Positions 35,255-44,142 are shown, counted from the stretch's first letter. The stretch is 64,000 nucleotides of DNA from JBBIPA01 sp037443085 (GCA_037443085.1 JBBIPA010000003.1:44259-108258); one strand, 5' to 3'. The notes: generated from the letters alone by a model not told the origin. A program made the numbers and translations.

Positions 35255-36142
35255 CTATTTTTGCAATAGACAGTAACCGATAAGCTTATAGGCGAGTTTA
35301 GCCACAAGAAAGGCACAGGCGGCGGAACCTTCACTGGGACAAAGCTCCATTAAATCAAACCCGACGACATGTTTTTGCCTGGCTATGGTCTTCAACATAG
35401 TCAACACCTCTGTCCACTGCATACCGCCCGGTTCAGGAGTGCCTACTGCTGACATAATTGAGGGGTCAAAAACATCGAGGTCAATTGATATGTAGATATC
35501 GTTGCTGAGCGAATTTAATATCGGCGATATGGTCGATAAGTCGGGCGTTAGTGCCGGGCTGTAAAATGGTTGCATATTGTTCTGGTCTAAGAATTGCTTC
35601 TCTTCCAGGCTCAGGCTTCGTATGCCTACCTGGGTAATCGGGCAGTATTCCAACGCGCGGCGCATGACGCAGGCATTGTTGTACCTTGTTCCCAGATACT
35701 CATTGCGGAGGTCAGCGTGGGCATCCAGTTGCAAAACGGAGAGGTGCTTATGTCTTTCTTTAAGAGCTCTGATTATTCCCAGGCTAAGTGAATGTTCGCC
35801 ACCTAGCAAGACTATAAATTTATCCTGTTCGATGAGGTTTCTGGCTACTGTGTAGACCCTGTGTATCATATCCTCAGGACTGCTTAGCACGGGTTGTAGT
35901 GCAGGCAAGGTATGTATGCCCACTTCATGAATTTCCTGTTCTAGTTCCATGTCATAGAGCTCCAGATATGGCGAGGCATTGATGATAGCCTGAGGGCCTT
36001 CACGAGTGCCACTACGCCATTCAGTAGTACCATCGTAGGGCACTGGCAAGATCACCGCTCTGGCGGTTTCAAAATCGGAGTATGGTGGAGATAAACCGGC
36101 GAAGTTCGGGGATGGCAAAAACAGGCCTTCTAAGTTGTTCAT
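35255..36142 (-). CDS. speB: Agmatinase / arginase-family ureohydrolase
   Basis: 295 residues, typical ureohydrolase length. The binuclear manganese motifs are GGEHSLSLG, DAHADLR and SIDLDVFDPS, with PYDGTTEWRSGTREGP near the N-terminus. It hydrolyses agmatine to putrescine and urea in the cytoplasm; the family also includes arginases and guanidinobutyrases. The AdoMet decarboxylase gene overlaps by 4 bp, so the pair likely feeds polyamine synthesis. No arginine decarboxylase or spermidine synthase gene is in the window. Confidence 0.88.
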   Translation of the reverse strand: MNNLEGLFLPSPNFAGLSPPYSDFETARAVILPVPYDGTTEWRSGTREGPQAIINASPYLELYDMELEQEIHEVGIHTLPALQPVLSSPEDMIHRVYTVARNLIEQDKFIVLLGGEHSLSLGIIRALKERHKHLSVLQLDAHADLRNEYLGTRYNNACVMRRALEYCPITQVGIRSLSLEEKQFLDQNNMQPFYSPALTPDLSTISPILNSLSNDIYISIDLDVFDPSIMSAVGTPEPGGMQWTEVLTMLKTIARQKHVVGFDLMELCPSEGSAACAFLVAKLAYKLIGYCLLQK

Positions 36143-36534
36143 CGTGAGCTTAGCAATGTTATCTTCTCAGTTCCTTTGAAGTCTGCGGAATTCCAATCCC
36201 TGTTTACCAGATAGCTTTTGTATTTAGTAAGCTGTAGCTTTTGCTGAAAATATTCCAGTGCTTTATCAGTATCAAAGTCACGGCAGGAAAATACGTCGAT
36301 ATTGATGAAAGCAAACTCTACAAAAGTATGAAAACTGATGTGGCTTTCAGCTATAAAAACGAATCCGGAGATTCCCCACTCTTTGGGCTTATCTCCAGCA
36401 TACCGGAAAGTGAAGGGCTCGGTGATTTTGGTCATGCCTATTTGAGAAGGAAGAGAATCAAGCATCTCACGAAGAAGTCCTTCGTCCTGCAGGATTTGTT
36501 TATTGCTACTGTAACCATCGATAATCAGGTGCAT
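36139..36534 (-). CDS. speD: S-adenosylmethionine decarboxylase proenzyme (SpeH/SpeD class 1B type)
   Basis: 131 residues, the short bacterial/archaeal type. The self-cleavage site, between Glu and Ser in AESHISFHT, would generate the pyruvoyl cofactor, and the conserved cysteine in DVFSCRDFD is present. It makes decarboxylated AdoMet, the aminopropyl donor for spermidine. It overlaps the speB start by 4 bp (ATGA) and the cinA end by 10 bp, so the three lie in one translationally coupled unit. Confidence 0.92.
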   Translation of the reverse strand: MHLIIDGYSSNKQILQDEGLLREMLDSLPSQIGMTKITEPFTFRYAGDKPKEWGISGFVFIAESHISFHTFVEFAFINIDVFSCRDFDTDKALEYFQQKLQLTKYKSYLVNRDWNSADFKGTEKITLLSSR

Positions 36535-37769
36535 GGGTTTCCTCCCTGAAGTAAGATTCTCCTCAACTCGAAGAGAACCGAGGTAATTGCTCTTTGTTTA
36601 ATCTGGTGGCGTTGTCCTGGTACATTTCGCAAAAATCTATGTTTGTTTCTGCCATCATGAATACCTATGAATACGCTGCCAACTGGTTTATCCTCAGACG
36701 CTGTTGGTTCTAGCACTCCAGTAACGCCAATACCGATATCGGCATCAAAGTGCTCTCGTATTTTTATTGCCATTGCCTCAGCGACCTCAATGCTGGCAGA
36801 AGTATAGCGTGAAATGAGGTTAACATCAATCCCGAACGCTATTTGCGATTTGTCCGAGGATGTGATCAGGCCGCCTTTGAAGTACGATGAGCTGGCAGGA
36901 GCATTGGAAAGAGTCTGGGCCAGTAAGCCTCCAGTTTCCGATTCCATGGTAGCCAGGCTCAAGCTTTTTTCGATGAGGAGATTTCCGACGACGCCTTCAA
37001 TAGTATCAGCATCTGTCCCCCAGATATAATCCTTCAGGATTGCTCTGATTTCACCTTCTCTTTGTGCTACCAGGTATTCTGCCTCCTCCCTCTGTAGAGA
37101 CTTGGCAGTGATGCGGATATGGATGCCATCACGCTTAGCATAAATGCCGAGAGTAGGGTTGGTGGAGATAAAAAATGGACTGATCAGGTCGCCTACTCTG
37201 GCTTCGCCCAAGCCAAAGGTCTTGAGGGTTCTAGATAGAATAATGCCAGACTTTACTCTTTTTGCTAGTCTGGGTAACACTTCATTAGTCCACATATGTT
37301 GCATTTCGTGAGGTGGGCCAGGCATGGCTGTGATAATATGTCCATCCCTCTCTATCCACCAACCGGGGGCTGTGCCTCTGGGATTGTCGAGTGTCTGTGC
37401 CGAAGGAATCACCGCCGCCTGTTTCACGTTGCTCTGTGGCATATCAAGCTTACGATGGCAGAAGAACGCCTGCATTTTCTGTACCAGGAGGGGATCGATA
37501 GTGATTTCTTCGTGAAGCAGTTCGGCAATGGATTCCCGAGTAATATCGTCTTGGGTAGGACCTAACCCGCCGGTGGTGATAATAAGGTCTGCTCTCCGCC
37601 ATGCCTGTCCAAGGGTGCTGACCAGCCTTTGCTGATTGTCGCCGACTGTGGATATAAAATAGAGGTCGATTCCGAGTGACGGAAGTTGGCTGGCAAGGTA
37701 ACTGGCATTGGTATCAGTTATCTCACCCAGGAGCAGTTCAGTACCGATGGAAATTATTTCTGCCTTCAT
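36525..37769 (-). CDS. cinA: Competence/damage-inducible protein A (CinA: nicotinamide-nucleotide amidase-type)
   Basis: 414 residues, full CinA length. The N-terminal molybdopterin-binding-like domain is clear (EIISIGTELLLGEITDTNAS, then TGGLGPTQDD), followed by PGPPHEMQHMW. The C-terminal domain (SLATMESETGGLLAQTLSNA, later GIGVTGVLEPT) is the nicotinamide-mononucleotide deamidase part, although GES-type signatures are altered. Family members recycle NMN and, in some, hydrolyse ADP-ribose. It is first in an operon with speD and speB; no metabolic link is obvious. Confidence 0.9.
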   Translation of the reverse strand: MKAEIISIGTELLLGEITDTNASYLASQLPSLGIDLYFISTVGDNQQRLVSTLGQAWRRADLIITTGGLGPTQDDITRESIAELLHEEITIDPLLVQKMQAFFCHRKLDMPQSNVKQAAVIPSAQTLDNPRGTAPGWWIERDGHIITAMPGPPHEMQHMWTNEVLPRLAKRVKSGIILSRTLKTFGLGEARVGDLISPFFISTNPTLGIYAKRDGIHIRITAKSLQREEAEYLVAQREGEIRAILKDYIWGTDADTIEGVVGNLLIEKSLSLATMESETGGLLAQTLSNAPASSSYFKGGLITSSDKSQIAFGIDVNLISRYTSASIEVAEAMAIKIREHFDADIGIGVTGVLEPTASEDKPVGSVFIGIHDGRNKHRFLRNVPGQRHQIKQRAITSVLFELRRILLQGGNPCT

Positions 37770-37790
37770 TATCTGGATCTGCCATAATAA

Positions 37791-39086
37791 TTAGCACCTG
37801 ATTGTGGAAATGCCTAGGTATTTTTCTACCAGTGCCATAGCACAATAATCACCGCACATGCTGCAAGCTGGCCCACGCGTAGCATACTTATTATGCATCT
37901 GGCGCACTCGCTCAGGGTCAAGAGATAGCTCGGCCTGGCTTGCCCAATCGAGTTTCTTGCGTGCAGCTGACATCTTCTTATCCCAGTCGCTGGTGTGAGA
38001 TATGCCTTTGGCTACGTCAGCAGCATGAGCTGCAATGCGCGAAGCGATTACACCTTGTTTTACATCATCTATATCGGGCAATGAGAGATGCTCTGCTGGC
38101 GTCACATAGCACAGGAAATCGGCTCCGGCAAGTCCAGCGAGGGCTCCTCCGATGGCTCCAGTAATATGGTCATAACCGGCCCCAATATCAGTTACTAGAG
38201 GACCAAGTACATAGAACGGTGCTTCGTGGCAGAGGCTTTTTTCTAGCTGGACATTTGTCACAATTTGATTAAGGGGCACATGTCCCGGACCCTCCACCAT
38301 TACTTGCACTCCAGCTTCTCTAGCACGATCTACAAGTTCTCCCAGAACAATTAATTCTTCTATCTGTGCCCTATCCGTAGCGTCGGCGAGGCTACCAGGG
38401 CGCATACCATCTCCCAGACTTAAAGTAGTATCGAATTGTCGTGCTAAATCCAGGAGCCGGTCATAGTGTTCATAGAGGGGATTTTCTTTGTTATGGTAGA
38501 GCATCCAGCCGATGATAAAAGCTCCACCACGGGATACCACATCGGTCAGTCTGCCCTGTTGCTTCAGGCGGGCTATCGCTGCTTGTGTGACGCCGCAGTG
38601 AAGTGTCATGAAGTCAACACCATCTTGGGCTTGCTGTTCAATCACTGCAAACAGATTGTCAATAGTCATGTTGACAATAGCACCATGTTGTTCAATGGAC
38701 TCGATGCCTATTTGATATATAGGTACAGTTCCTACAGGCACAGTGCTGGCAGCGATAATGGCTCGGCGTATGGCAGAGATATTCCCTCCCGTGCTTAAAT
38801 CCATGATCGCGTTAGCACCAAATTGAACGGCCACTCGCAGTTTTTCTAACTCTGAATCTATTGTGCCATAATCTGATGACACACCGATGTTGGCATTGAC
38901 TTTAATAGTCAATTCTTTACCAATGCCGCAGGGAACGAGGTTAGCATGGTTCATGTTGGCGGGGATTACAATTTTGCCTTCTGCTACATGCTGCAGGACA
39001 GTTTCTTCCGGGACGTTCTCATGCTGGGCGACCTGTTGCATTTGAGAAGAGAGGATACCCTTTTTTGCCAGTTCTAACTGTGTCAT
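37791..39086 (-). CDS. thiC: Phosphomethylpyrimidine synthase
   Basis: 431 residues from ATG 39084-39086 (TAGGAGAAAT upstream); the frame extends to 39110 but that is within the leader. The radical-SAM ThiC core is clear: GAIVNMTIDN, MTLHCG, RGGAFIIGWM, MVEGPGHVPLNQ and, at the C-terminus, the CSMCGDYCAMA cluster motif with Cys residues separated as in ThiC. It converts aminoimidazole ribotide to hydroxymethylpyrimidine phosphate in thiamine synthesis. A TPP riboswitch and terminator lie immediately upstream. Confidence 0.96.
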   Translation of the reverse strand: MTQLELAKKGILSSQMQQVAQHENVPEETVLQHVAEGKIVIPANMNHANLVPCGIGKELTIKVNANIGVSSDYGTIDSELEKLRVAVQFGANAIMDLSTGGNISAIRRAIIAASTVPVGTVPIYQIGIESIEQHGAIVNMTIDNLFAVIEQQAQDGVDFMTLHCGVTQAAIARLKQQGRLTDVVSRGGAFIIGWMLYHNKENPLYEHYDRLLDLARQFDTTLSLGDGMRPGSLADATDRAQIEELIVLGELVDRAREAGVQVMVEGPGHVPLNQIVTNVQLEKSLCHEAPFYVLGPLVTDIGAGYDHITGAIGGALAGLAGADFLCYVTPAEHLSLPDIDDVKQGVIASRIAAHAADVAKGISHTSDWDKKMSAARKKLDWASQAELSLDPERVRQMHNKYATRGPACSMCGDYCAMALVEKYLGISTIRC

Positions 39087-39096
39087 ATTTCTCCTA

Positions 39097-39142
39097 AAAC
39101 AAAAAACCAAGAGCCCAACTAGGTAATGCTAACTCTTGGTTC
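39097..39142 (-). terminator. Riboswitch-controlled intrinsic terminator
   Basis: On the minus strand CCAAGAG (39139-39133) pairs with CTCTTGG (39113-39107), followed by TTTTTTG. It sits between the TPP aptamer and thiC, so ligand-bound aptamer should favour this hairpin and attenuate thiC. Confidence 0.75.
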
Positions 39143-39145
39143 GAT

Positions 39146-39248
39146 GCCGCTTCCCTACGCTCGAATTACCAAGATCAGGTTCCCAGGGTTCTCTGTGATT
39201 ACAGAGTCTCAGCCTCAGGTACTAAACTTGTCTGAGCACCCCTAGCGG
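39146..39248 (-). promoter_or_regulatory. TPP (THI-box) riboswitch
   Basis: On the minus strand the THI-box pattern reads CTAGGGGTGCTC, later CTGAGACTC, then GAACCTGATCTTGGTAAT and GAGCGTAGGGAAGC. These are the P2, pyrimidine-sensing and P4/P5 pieces of the TPP aptamer in the proper order. A possible promoter upstream has TATAGT (39274-39279 complement) with TTGTGT at 18 bp. Confidence 0.93.
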
Positions 39249-39373
39249 CGAGCAAAATATATTCGTTTGACTTACTATAGCATAAGAGAGTAGGGAAACA
39301 CAAGAAAATGCAAGACAACTTCCATAGTCCCATTGCCGTATGCTACAATTTTTCTGTACTATGGAGTGTATCT

Positions 39374-39748
39374 ATGCCATTATATGAATACTGGTGTCAC
39401 AAGTGCCGCCGCAAAGTCACCCTGTATCTTCCCATATCATCGCAAGCTACGCCGGCCTGTCCGGAATGCCAGGGCAATACCCTCCAGCGGTTATTCTCGA
39501 CCTTCGCCATGCGTAAGACAGACAAAGACATCTATGAAGACATACTTGGTGATTCCCAGTTAACCAGAGCAATGCTGAGAAACGACCCCAAGGCACTGGC
39601 AGAGTGGAACAAACGAATGAGCCGGGGCGAAAAAGTAGCTCCGGAATATGAAGACATAGTGGGAAAAATGAAAAGGGGTGAGATGCCCGCCGAAACAGCA
39701 GGCAAACCAAAGACTAGGAAAAAGCCAACCAGGAAGAAGAGGCAATAG
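39374..39748 (+). CDS. FmdB-type zinc-ribbon regulatory protein
   Basis: 124 residues from ATG 39374; the frame begins upstream at 39308 but this MPLYEYWCHKCRRKVTL start is family-like. Two CxxC pairs (CHKC and CPEC) form the FmdB/CxxC zinc ribbon. The rest is charged, with KPKTRKKPTRKKRQ at the C-terminus. FmdB proteins are small putative regulators, often near amide-degradation or ribosomal genes. A second homologue follows after 2 bp, an uncommon tandem. Function otherwise unknown. Confidence 0.85.
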   Translation: MPLYEYWCHKCRRKVTLYLPISSQATPACPECQGNTLQRLFSTFAMRKTDKDIYEDILGDSQLTRAMLRNDPKALAEWNKRMSRGEKVAPEYEDIVGKMKRGEMPAETAGKPKTRKKPTRKKRQ

Positions 39749-39750
39749 CT

Positions 39751-40125
39751 ATGCCGATTTACGAGTTTTTCTGCCCCGATTGCCGAAAAAGGGTAAGCTT
39801 CCTTATCAGAGGCTGGGCATCCCCGGCTGACCTCAAATGCTCTCTATGCGGTAATGGTCATTTGATGCGCACCATCTCTGGCTTTGCCGTGGGCAAATCG
39901 CTCAAAACGGTATGGGAGGATAGCGGCGAGCCGACTATGTTCCCCAGTCCAGACTCTTATCAAGACCCGCGCAATATCGGCAGATGGGCAGAAAAAAGGT
40001 TCAAGGAGATGGGCATAGAAATGCCCGGCGAACTCCAGGAAAAGATTAACTCTGCCAGGGAAGGCGAGCTGCCCGACTCGTTGAAGGACTTAAAAAATGC
40101 CACGCCAGACGCTTCGTATCATTGA
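39751..40125 (+). CDS. FmdB-type zinc-ribbon protein, second copy
   Basis: 124 residues. The N-terminus MPIYEFFCPDCRKRVSFLI has the first CxxC, and CSLCGNGHLMRTI gives the second. The following region (KSLKTVWEDSGEPTMFPSPD) is shared in outline with neither coil nor enzyme. It is related to the upstream protein and probably arose by duplication. Its 3' end overlaps the thiE start by 29 bp. Confidence 0.8.
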   Translation: MPIYEFFCPDCRKRVSFLIRGWASPADLKCSLCGNGHLMRTISGFAVGKSLKTVWEDSGEPTMFPSPDSYQDPRNIGRWAEKRFKEMGIEMPGELQEKINSAREGELPDSLKDLKNATPDASYH

Positions 40126-41173
40126 CGCCAACTGCAATCGCATCGGCGAAGGGTTGCGCTTCCTGGAAGATGTGGCTCGCTTTGTCCTAGGCGATGCCTC
40201 CCTCAGCAAGAAGCTCAGGGCAATACGTCATAACGTTATCACAAACGTGAGCCAACTGGGAGTAAAACTCATCTCGGCAAGGGATTCCAAAAGCGATGTC
40301 GGGGCTAATGCCGCATCTCTAGGCAAACAGCAAGGTTTGTCATCGCTGGTCACCGCCAATGCCAGAAGGGTGGAGGAAGGGCTGCGGGTGCTGGAGGAGC
40401 TTGCCAAACTGTCAGACATAAACCAGGTTATTGACTCAAGCCGCTTTCAACGAGCCAGATTTGACCTCTACACCATAGAAAAAGAGCTGTTGTCGAAGAT
40501 ACTGCGCCAACAAAAGATAGTACTACTGAAGGGTCTCTATGTCATCGTGGATATGCAAGTCCTGGGAAGCAGGGATGCCGTCGAAGCAGCAGCACAAACC
40601 ATCCGCGGTGGAGCAAGAATTATACAACTCCGCGATAAGCACAGCGAAAAAGGCAAACTCCTGGATATCGCCCGGAAACTTAAAGATTTATGCCAGAAGT
40701 CGAAAACACTCTTTATAATCAACGACCACCTCGATATAGCTCTGGCTGTTGCTGCCGACGGGCTGCATATCGGGCAGGAGGATTTGCCATTGTCTGTAGC
40801 CCGAAGGGAATTGCCCATTGATAAAATCATTGGCTGTTCCGCAACAAACCTGAAACAAGCCCTGAAAGCCGAGCAGGAAGGTGCAGATTACATCGCCGTT
40901 GGCGCTATCTTCCCCACACCTACCAGAAGAGATTACGAGGTAGTCGGCATAGAGCGCCTTCAGCAGGTCAAACAGAGAATTTCTATCCCGGTAGTTGCTA
41001 TCGGCGGCATTAGCAGAGATAATATCACAGAAGTAATGACGGCTGGTGCTGATGCCGCTGCTATTATCAGCGCCATTCTAAATCAAGAAGATATAGAAAA
41101 GGCAGCCCGGGAAATGGTGAACAAAATTGCGTCAAAAAGAAAAGGCAACAGGAAATCTGGAAAAAATCGCTGA
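40097..41173 (+). CDS. thiE: Thiamine-phosphate synthase with extra N-terminal domain
   Basis: 358 residues. The C-terminal two-thirds is ThiE: GLYVIVD, QLRDK, the LFIINDHLDIA segment, GLHIGQEDLP, IGCSATN, GAIFPTPTR and PVVAIGGISRDN, all in TIM-barrel order. It joins HMP-PP to thiazole phosphate. The first ~140 residues (TLRIIDANCNRIGEGLRFLE, then NARRVEEGLRVLEELAKL) are a separate repeat-like domain known in some ThiE proteins, where its role is unclear. It overlaps the FmdB gene upstream and the translin-like gene downstream. There is no riboswitch at this promoter. Confidence 0.93.
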   Translation: MPRQTLRIIDANCNRIGEGLRFLEDVARFVLGDASLSKKLRAIRHNVITNVSQLGVKLISARDSKSDVGANAASLGKQQGLSSLVTANARRVEEGLRVLEELAKLSDINQVIDSSRFQRARFDLYTIEKELLSKILRQQKIVLLKGLYVIVDMQVLGSRDAVEAAAQTIRGGARIIQLRDKHSEKGKLLDIARKLKDLCQKSKTLFIINDHLDIALAVAADGLHIGQEDLPLSVARRELPIDKIIGCSATNLKQALKAEQEGADYIAVGAIFPTPTRRDYEVVGIERLQQVKQRISIPVVAIGGISRDNITEVMTAGADAAAIISAILNQEDIEKAAREMVNKIASKRKGNRKSGKNR

Positions 41174-41768
41174 GAAGATACGGCTTAACTTCTCAGCCAA
41201 AGACGCCACCAGAGAGAAGGCGTTACGCCTGTGTCGGGACATAATCCGCCACAGCGCCAATACCATCCGCATTGTGCATAGGCGGGAATACGCCGAGGCA
41301 AAACAACAACTGCGATTAGCCGCCGCCCTGCTCCAGGAATTAAATCAAGAAATAAAAGACAGCAACAACGACTTTTTCTCGGCTGGCTTTGTCCATGATG
41401 CCCAGAAGGAATTTGTCGAAGCCAGCATCATCCTGGCCATTATCAACTCCGAGCCGATTCCGACTCCAGAGAAACTACAGGTAAACTATCCCGCTTATCT
41501 CCACGGTATTGCTGAGGCTACCGGAGAATTAAGGCGCTATCTCCTGGACAGCTTGAGGAGAAATGATTTCAGCCGGTGCGAAGAATTACTATCTGTTATG
41601 GACGATATTTATGCTATGCTGATAACCATGGACTTCCCGGATGCCATTACCTACGGCTTAAGGAGAACCACCGATAATGTCCGGGGTATCTTGGAAAAAA
41701 CCCGTGGTGACCTGACCCTGGCTTTAAGGCAAAAAAGGCTTGAAGAAAGGTTAAAGTCAAAGAAGTAA
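41127..41768 (+). CDS. Translin-family protein
   Basis: 213 residues. An all-helical protein resembling translin/TRAX: LRLCRDIIRHSANTIRIVHR, later FVEASIILAIINSEP, YPAYLHGIAEATGELRRYLL and a C-terminal FPDAITYGLRRTTDNVRG. Translin proteins bind RNA and single-stranded DNA; bacterial homologues are poorly studied. The start is a TTG overlapping thiE by 47 bp, and no ATG or GTG is available near it. Operon membership with thiE and fmdB genes is inferred from overlap. Confidence 0.78.
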   Translation: MRQKEKATGNLEKIAEKIRLNFSAKDATREKALRLCRDIIRHSANTIRIVHRREYAEAKQQLRLAAALLQELNQEIKDSNNDFFSAGFVHDAQKEFVEASIILAIINSEPIPTPEKLQVNYPAYLHGIAEATGELRRYLLDSLRRNDFSRCEELLSVMDDIYAMLITMDFPDAITYGLRRTTDNVRGILEKTRGDLTLALRQKRLEERLKSKK

Positions 41769-41984
41769 GTTTGGAAATCCGAAATTTTCTGCTTGATTAG
41801 TAAAAAGCCCTTGCAGAATTACCTCAAATATAGTAAATTATCACCTCGGCATTAAGCTGGCTTTCATAACACAGGAGCTAACTTTTTCAGAATAGCTCCT
41901 TTATTGTGCCCTTGAGAACCAGGTTGTTGCAGCAAAGAGTATTCTCCTAAGCATAAAACATAAAAAACATAGAAAGGAGTGCGT
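41769..41984 (+). promoter_or_regulatory. hppA leader with promoter-like boxes and attenuator-like hairpin
   Basis: TTGCAG at 41811-41816 and TAAATT at 41834-41839 are spaced 17 bp. Downstream AGGAGCTA (41873-41880) pairs with TAGCTCCT (41893-41900), followed by TTATTGT. This could be a terminator-like hairpin in a 140-nt leader. No known riboswitch pattern was recognised. Confidence 0.4.
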
Positions 41985-44069
41985 ATGGACTACCTAATCT
42001 GGATAGCCGTGGTAAGTGCTATCATTGGGGGCTGCGTGGTGGGCTACTTCGCCCGCTACGTACTACGACAATCCCAAGGAACTGAACGGATCAAGGAAAT
42101 CTCGAGCGCCATAAAGGAAGGGGCGATGGCATTCATTCATCGGGAATACCGTACTGAAGCCATCGTTGTCGTCATTGTAGCCATAATCCTAGGTCTGTTA
42201 GGATTCATTAGCCCTGATTTGAGCTGGAAAGTAGCAATTGCGTTTATTTTTGGCGCAATCTGTTCTCTGGGCGCTGGTTATGCTGGCATGAGCATGGCAG
42301 TGAGAACCAATGGCAGAACCACTGCGGGCGCAGAGAAAAGCCTTAACCAGGGACTTCGTGTCTCTTTCCGAGGCGGGGCAGTGATGGGACTCACCGTAGT
42401 CAGCATTGGAGTGCTGGGCATTTCTATCCTGCATCTCATCTGGCATAACGACCCCTTTTACATAACTATTCTTCCTGCATATGCCACTGGAGCTTCATTA
42501 GTAGCACTCTTCGCCAGGGTGGGAGGAGGCATCTTTACAAAAGGAGCCGACGCCGGCTCTGACCTGGTAGGCAAGATTGAAGCAGGAATACCGGAAGACG
42601 ACCCCAGAAATGCCGCCGTCATTGCCGACTTTGTCGGCGATAACGTTGGTGACGTCTGCGGCATGGGTGCCGACCTTTTTGAATCCTATGTTGAAGCCAT
42701 TATCGCTACTATTACTTTGGGCGCGCTGGCCGTAGGTATGCAAATAGTCTCAAACAATCAAATCGCCTGGTACCTCCCAATACTCATCTGTGCTGGTGGC
42801 ATAATTGCCTCAGTAATTGGAAGCTTCCTGGTACAGGTTGGAGAAAAGCCAGAAATGAGTGCTCTGCTTGGAGCGCTGCGACGAGGTACACTTAGTGCCT
42901 CGATATTAAGCGCCGTGTTCGCCTTCCTCATCATATATTTCGTAGGAGGCGTTAATAATCTCGGAATTTTCTGGGCAATGTTGGCTGGGCTTATTGCCGG
43001 CGTGCTTATGGGTGAAAGCACTAACTACTTCACCTCCTATGTTTTCAAGCCGACAAGAGACATTTCACAGGCTTCGACCTTCGGAGCTGGTGCTACCATC
43101 ATACGTGGCTTCGCCACCGGGATGATGAGTACCTGGCCAGTGGTATTACTGGTAGTTATTGCTACTATCGTAGCTTTTTATTTCGCCAGCTTTTACGGCG
43201 TGGCCATAGCAGCCGTTGGTATGCTTTCTACTCTGGGGGTAACCCTAGCCACCGATGCTTACGGCCCCATAGCCGATAATGCTGGAGGCATCAGCACCAT
43301 GGCAGGATTGCCAGCCGATGTCCGAGAAAAGACTGATGCTCTGGACTCTCTGGGTAATACCACCGCAGCCACAGGCAAGGGCTTTGCCATCGGCGCTGCA
43401 GTTCTCAATGCCCTGGGACTCACCCTTTCCTACGGCCTAGCAGCAGGATTAGTAACAGTTACGCCCAGTGGAGGAATAGAAGCATCAGCAGCACTGAGTA
43501 TATTGAGTGCGCCATTGATTGCTGGCGTTTTCATCGGCGCCATGCTCCCCGCTGTCTTTGTTGCCATGACTATGCAATCGGTGGGCGTCACCACAGGATA
43601 CATTGTCAACGAAGTAAGACGACAATGGAGTGAAATACCGGGATTAAAAGAAGGCACAGCCAAACCACAGTATGGCAAATGCGTGGACATCTGTACCAGG
43701 GCAGCGCTTAAGCAAATGCTCGCACCTTCAATCATGACCATAGTCGCTCCTATCATCGTAGGCCTCGTATTAGGTAAATATGCTCTGGGCGGCTTCCTGC
43801 TGGGCTCCCTCGCCATTGGTTTTATCATCGCAGTAGCCATCAATAATGCCGGCGGCGCCTGGGATAACGCCAAGAAATTTATCGAGGCTGGCAACTTCGG
43901 AGGAAAAGGCTCAGACGCTCACAAAGCAGCAGTGGTGGGAGACACCACCGGTGACCCCATGAAAGATACTGCCGGGCCATCGCTTAACATCATGATAAAG
44001 TTAATGGCAGTAATTTCGCTGTTATTAGCTCCGTTACTGTCACAATTCCCCGGACTTCTGGCAATCTAA
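41985..44069 (+). CDS. hppA: Membrane-bound ion-translocating pyrophosphatase (K+-dependent type)
   Basis: 694 residues from ATG 41985 (AAAGGA at 41973-41978); a GTG at 41979 is in frame. About 16 hydrophobic segments are seen. The substrate motif GIPEDDPRNAAVIADFVGDN and the C-terminal GDTTGDPMKDTAGPSLN segment are intact. The GNTTAATGKG motif has Ala where K+-independent enzymes have Lys, so K+-dependence is predicted from the family. It couples PPi hydrolysis to H+ or Na+ export at the cytoplasmic membrane. Na+ versus H+ is not decided here. A palindromic terminator follows. Confidence 0.95.
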   Translation: MDYLIWIAVVSAIIGGCVVGYFARYVLRQSQGTERIKEISSAIKEGAMAFIHREYRTEAIVVVIVAIILGLLGFISPDLSWKVAIAFIFGAICSLGAGYAGMSMAVRTNGRTTAGAEKSLNQGLRVSFRGGAVMGLTVVSIGVLGISILHLIWHNDPFYITILPAYATGASLVALFARVGGGIFTKGADAGSDLVGKIEAGIPEDDPRNAAVIADFVGDNVGDVCGMGADLFESYVEAIIATITLGALAVGMQIVSNNQIAWYLPILICAGGIIASVIGSFLVQVGEKPEMSALLGALRRGTLSASILSAVFAFLIIYFVGGVNNLGIFWAMLAGLIAGVLMGESTNYFTSYVFKPTRDISQASTFGAGATIIRGFATGMMSTWPVVLLVVIATIVAFYFASFYGVAIAAVGMLSTLGVTLATDAYGPIADNAGGISTMAGLPADVREKTDALDSLGNTTAATGKGFAIGAAVLNALGLTLSYGLAAGLVTVTPSGGIEASAALSILSAPLIAGVFIGAMLPAVFVAMTMQSVGVTTGYIVNEVRRQWSEIPGLKEGTAKPQYGKCVDICTRAALKQMLAPSIMTIVAPIIVGLVLGKYALGGFLLGSLAIGFIIAVAINNAGGAWDNAKKFIEAGNFGGKGSDAHKAAVVGDTTGDPMKDTAGPSLNIMIKLMAVISLLLAPLLSQFPGLLAI

Positions 44070-44106
44070 TTCAGCAATAAATTAACAGCAAGGAAGTTAA
44101 AATAAG

Positions 44107-44142
44107 ATAAGCCCTCTCTCGCTTAAGCGAGAGAGGGCTTAT
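44107..44142. terminator. Bidirectional terminator, perfect palindrome
   Basis: AAGCCCTCTCTCGCTT at 44109-44124 is followed by its exact reverse complement to 44140. T- and A-rich flanks occur on both sides. It lies between the convergent hppA and MBL hydrolase genes. Confidence 0.8.
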
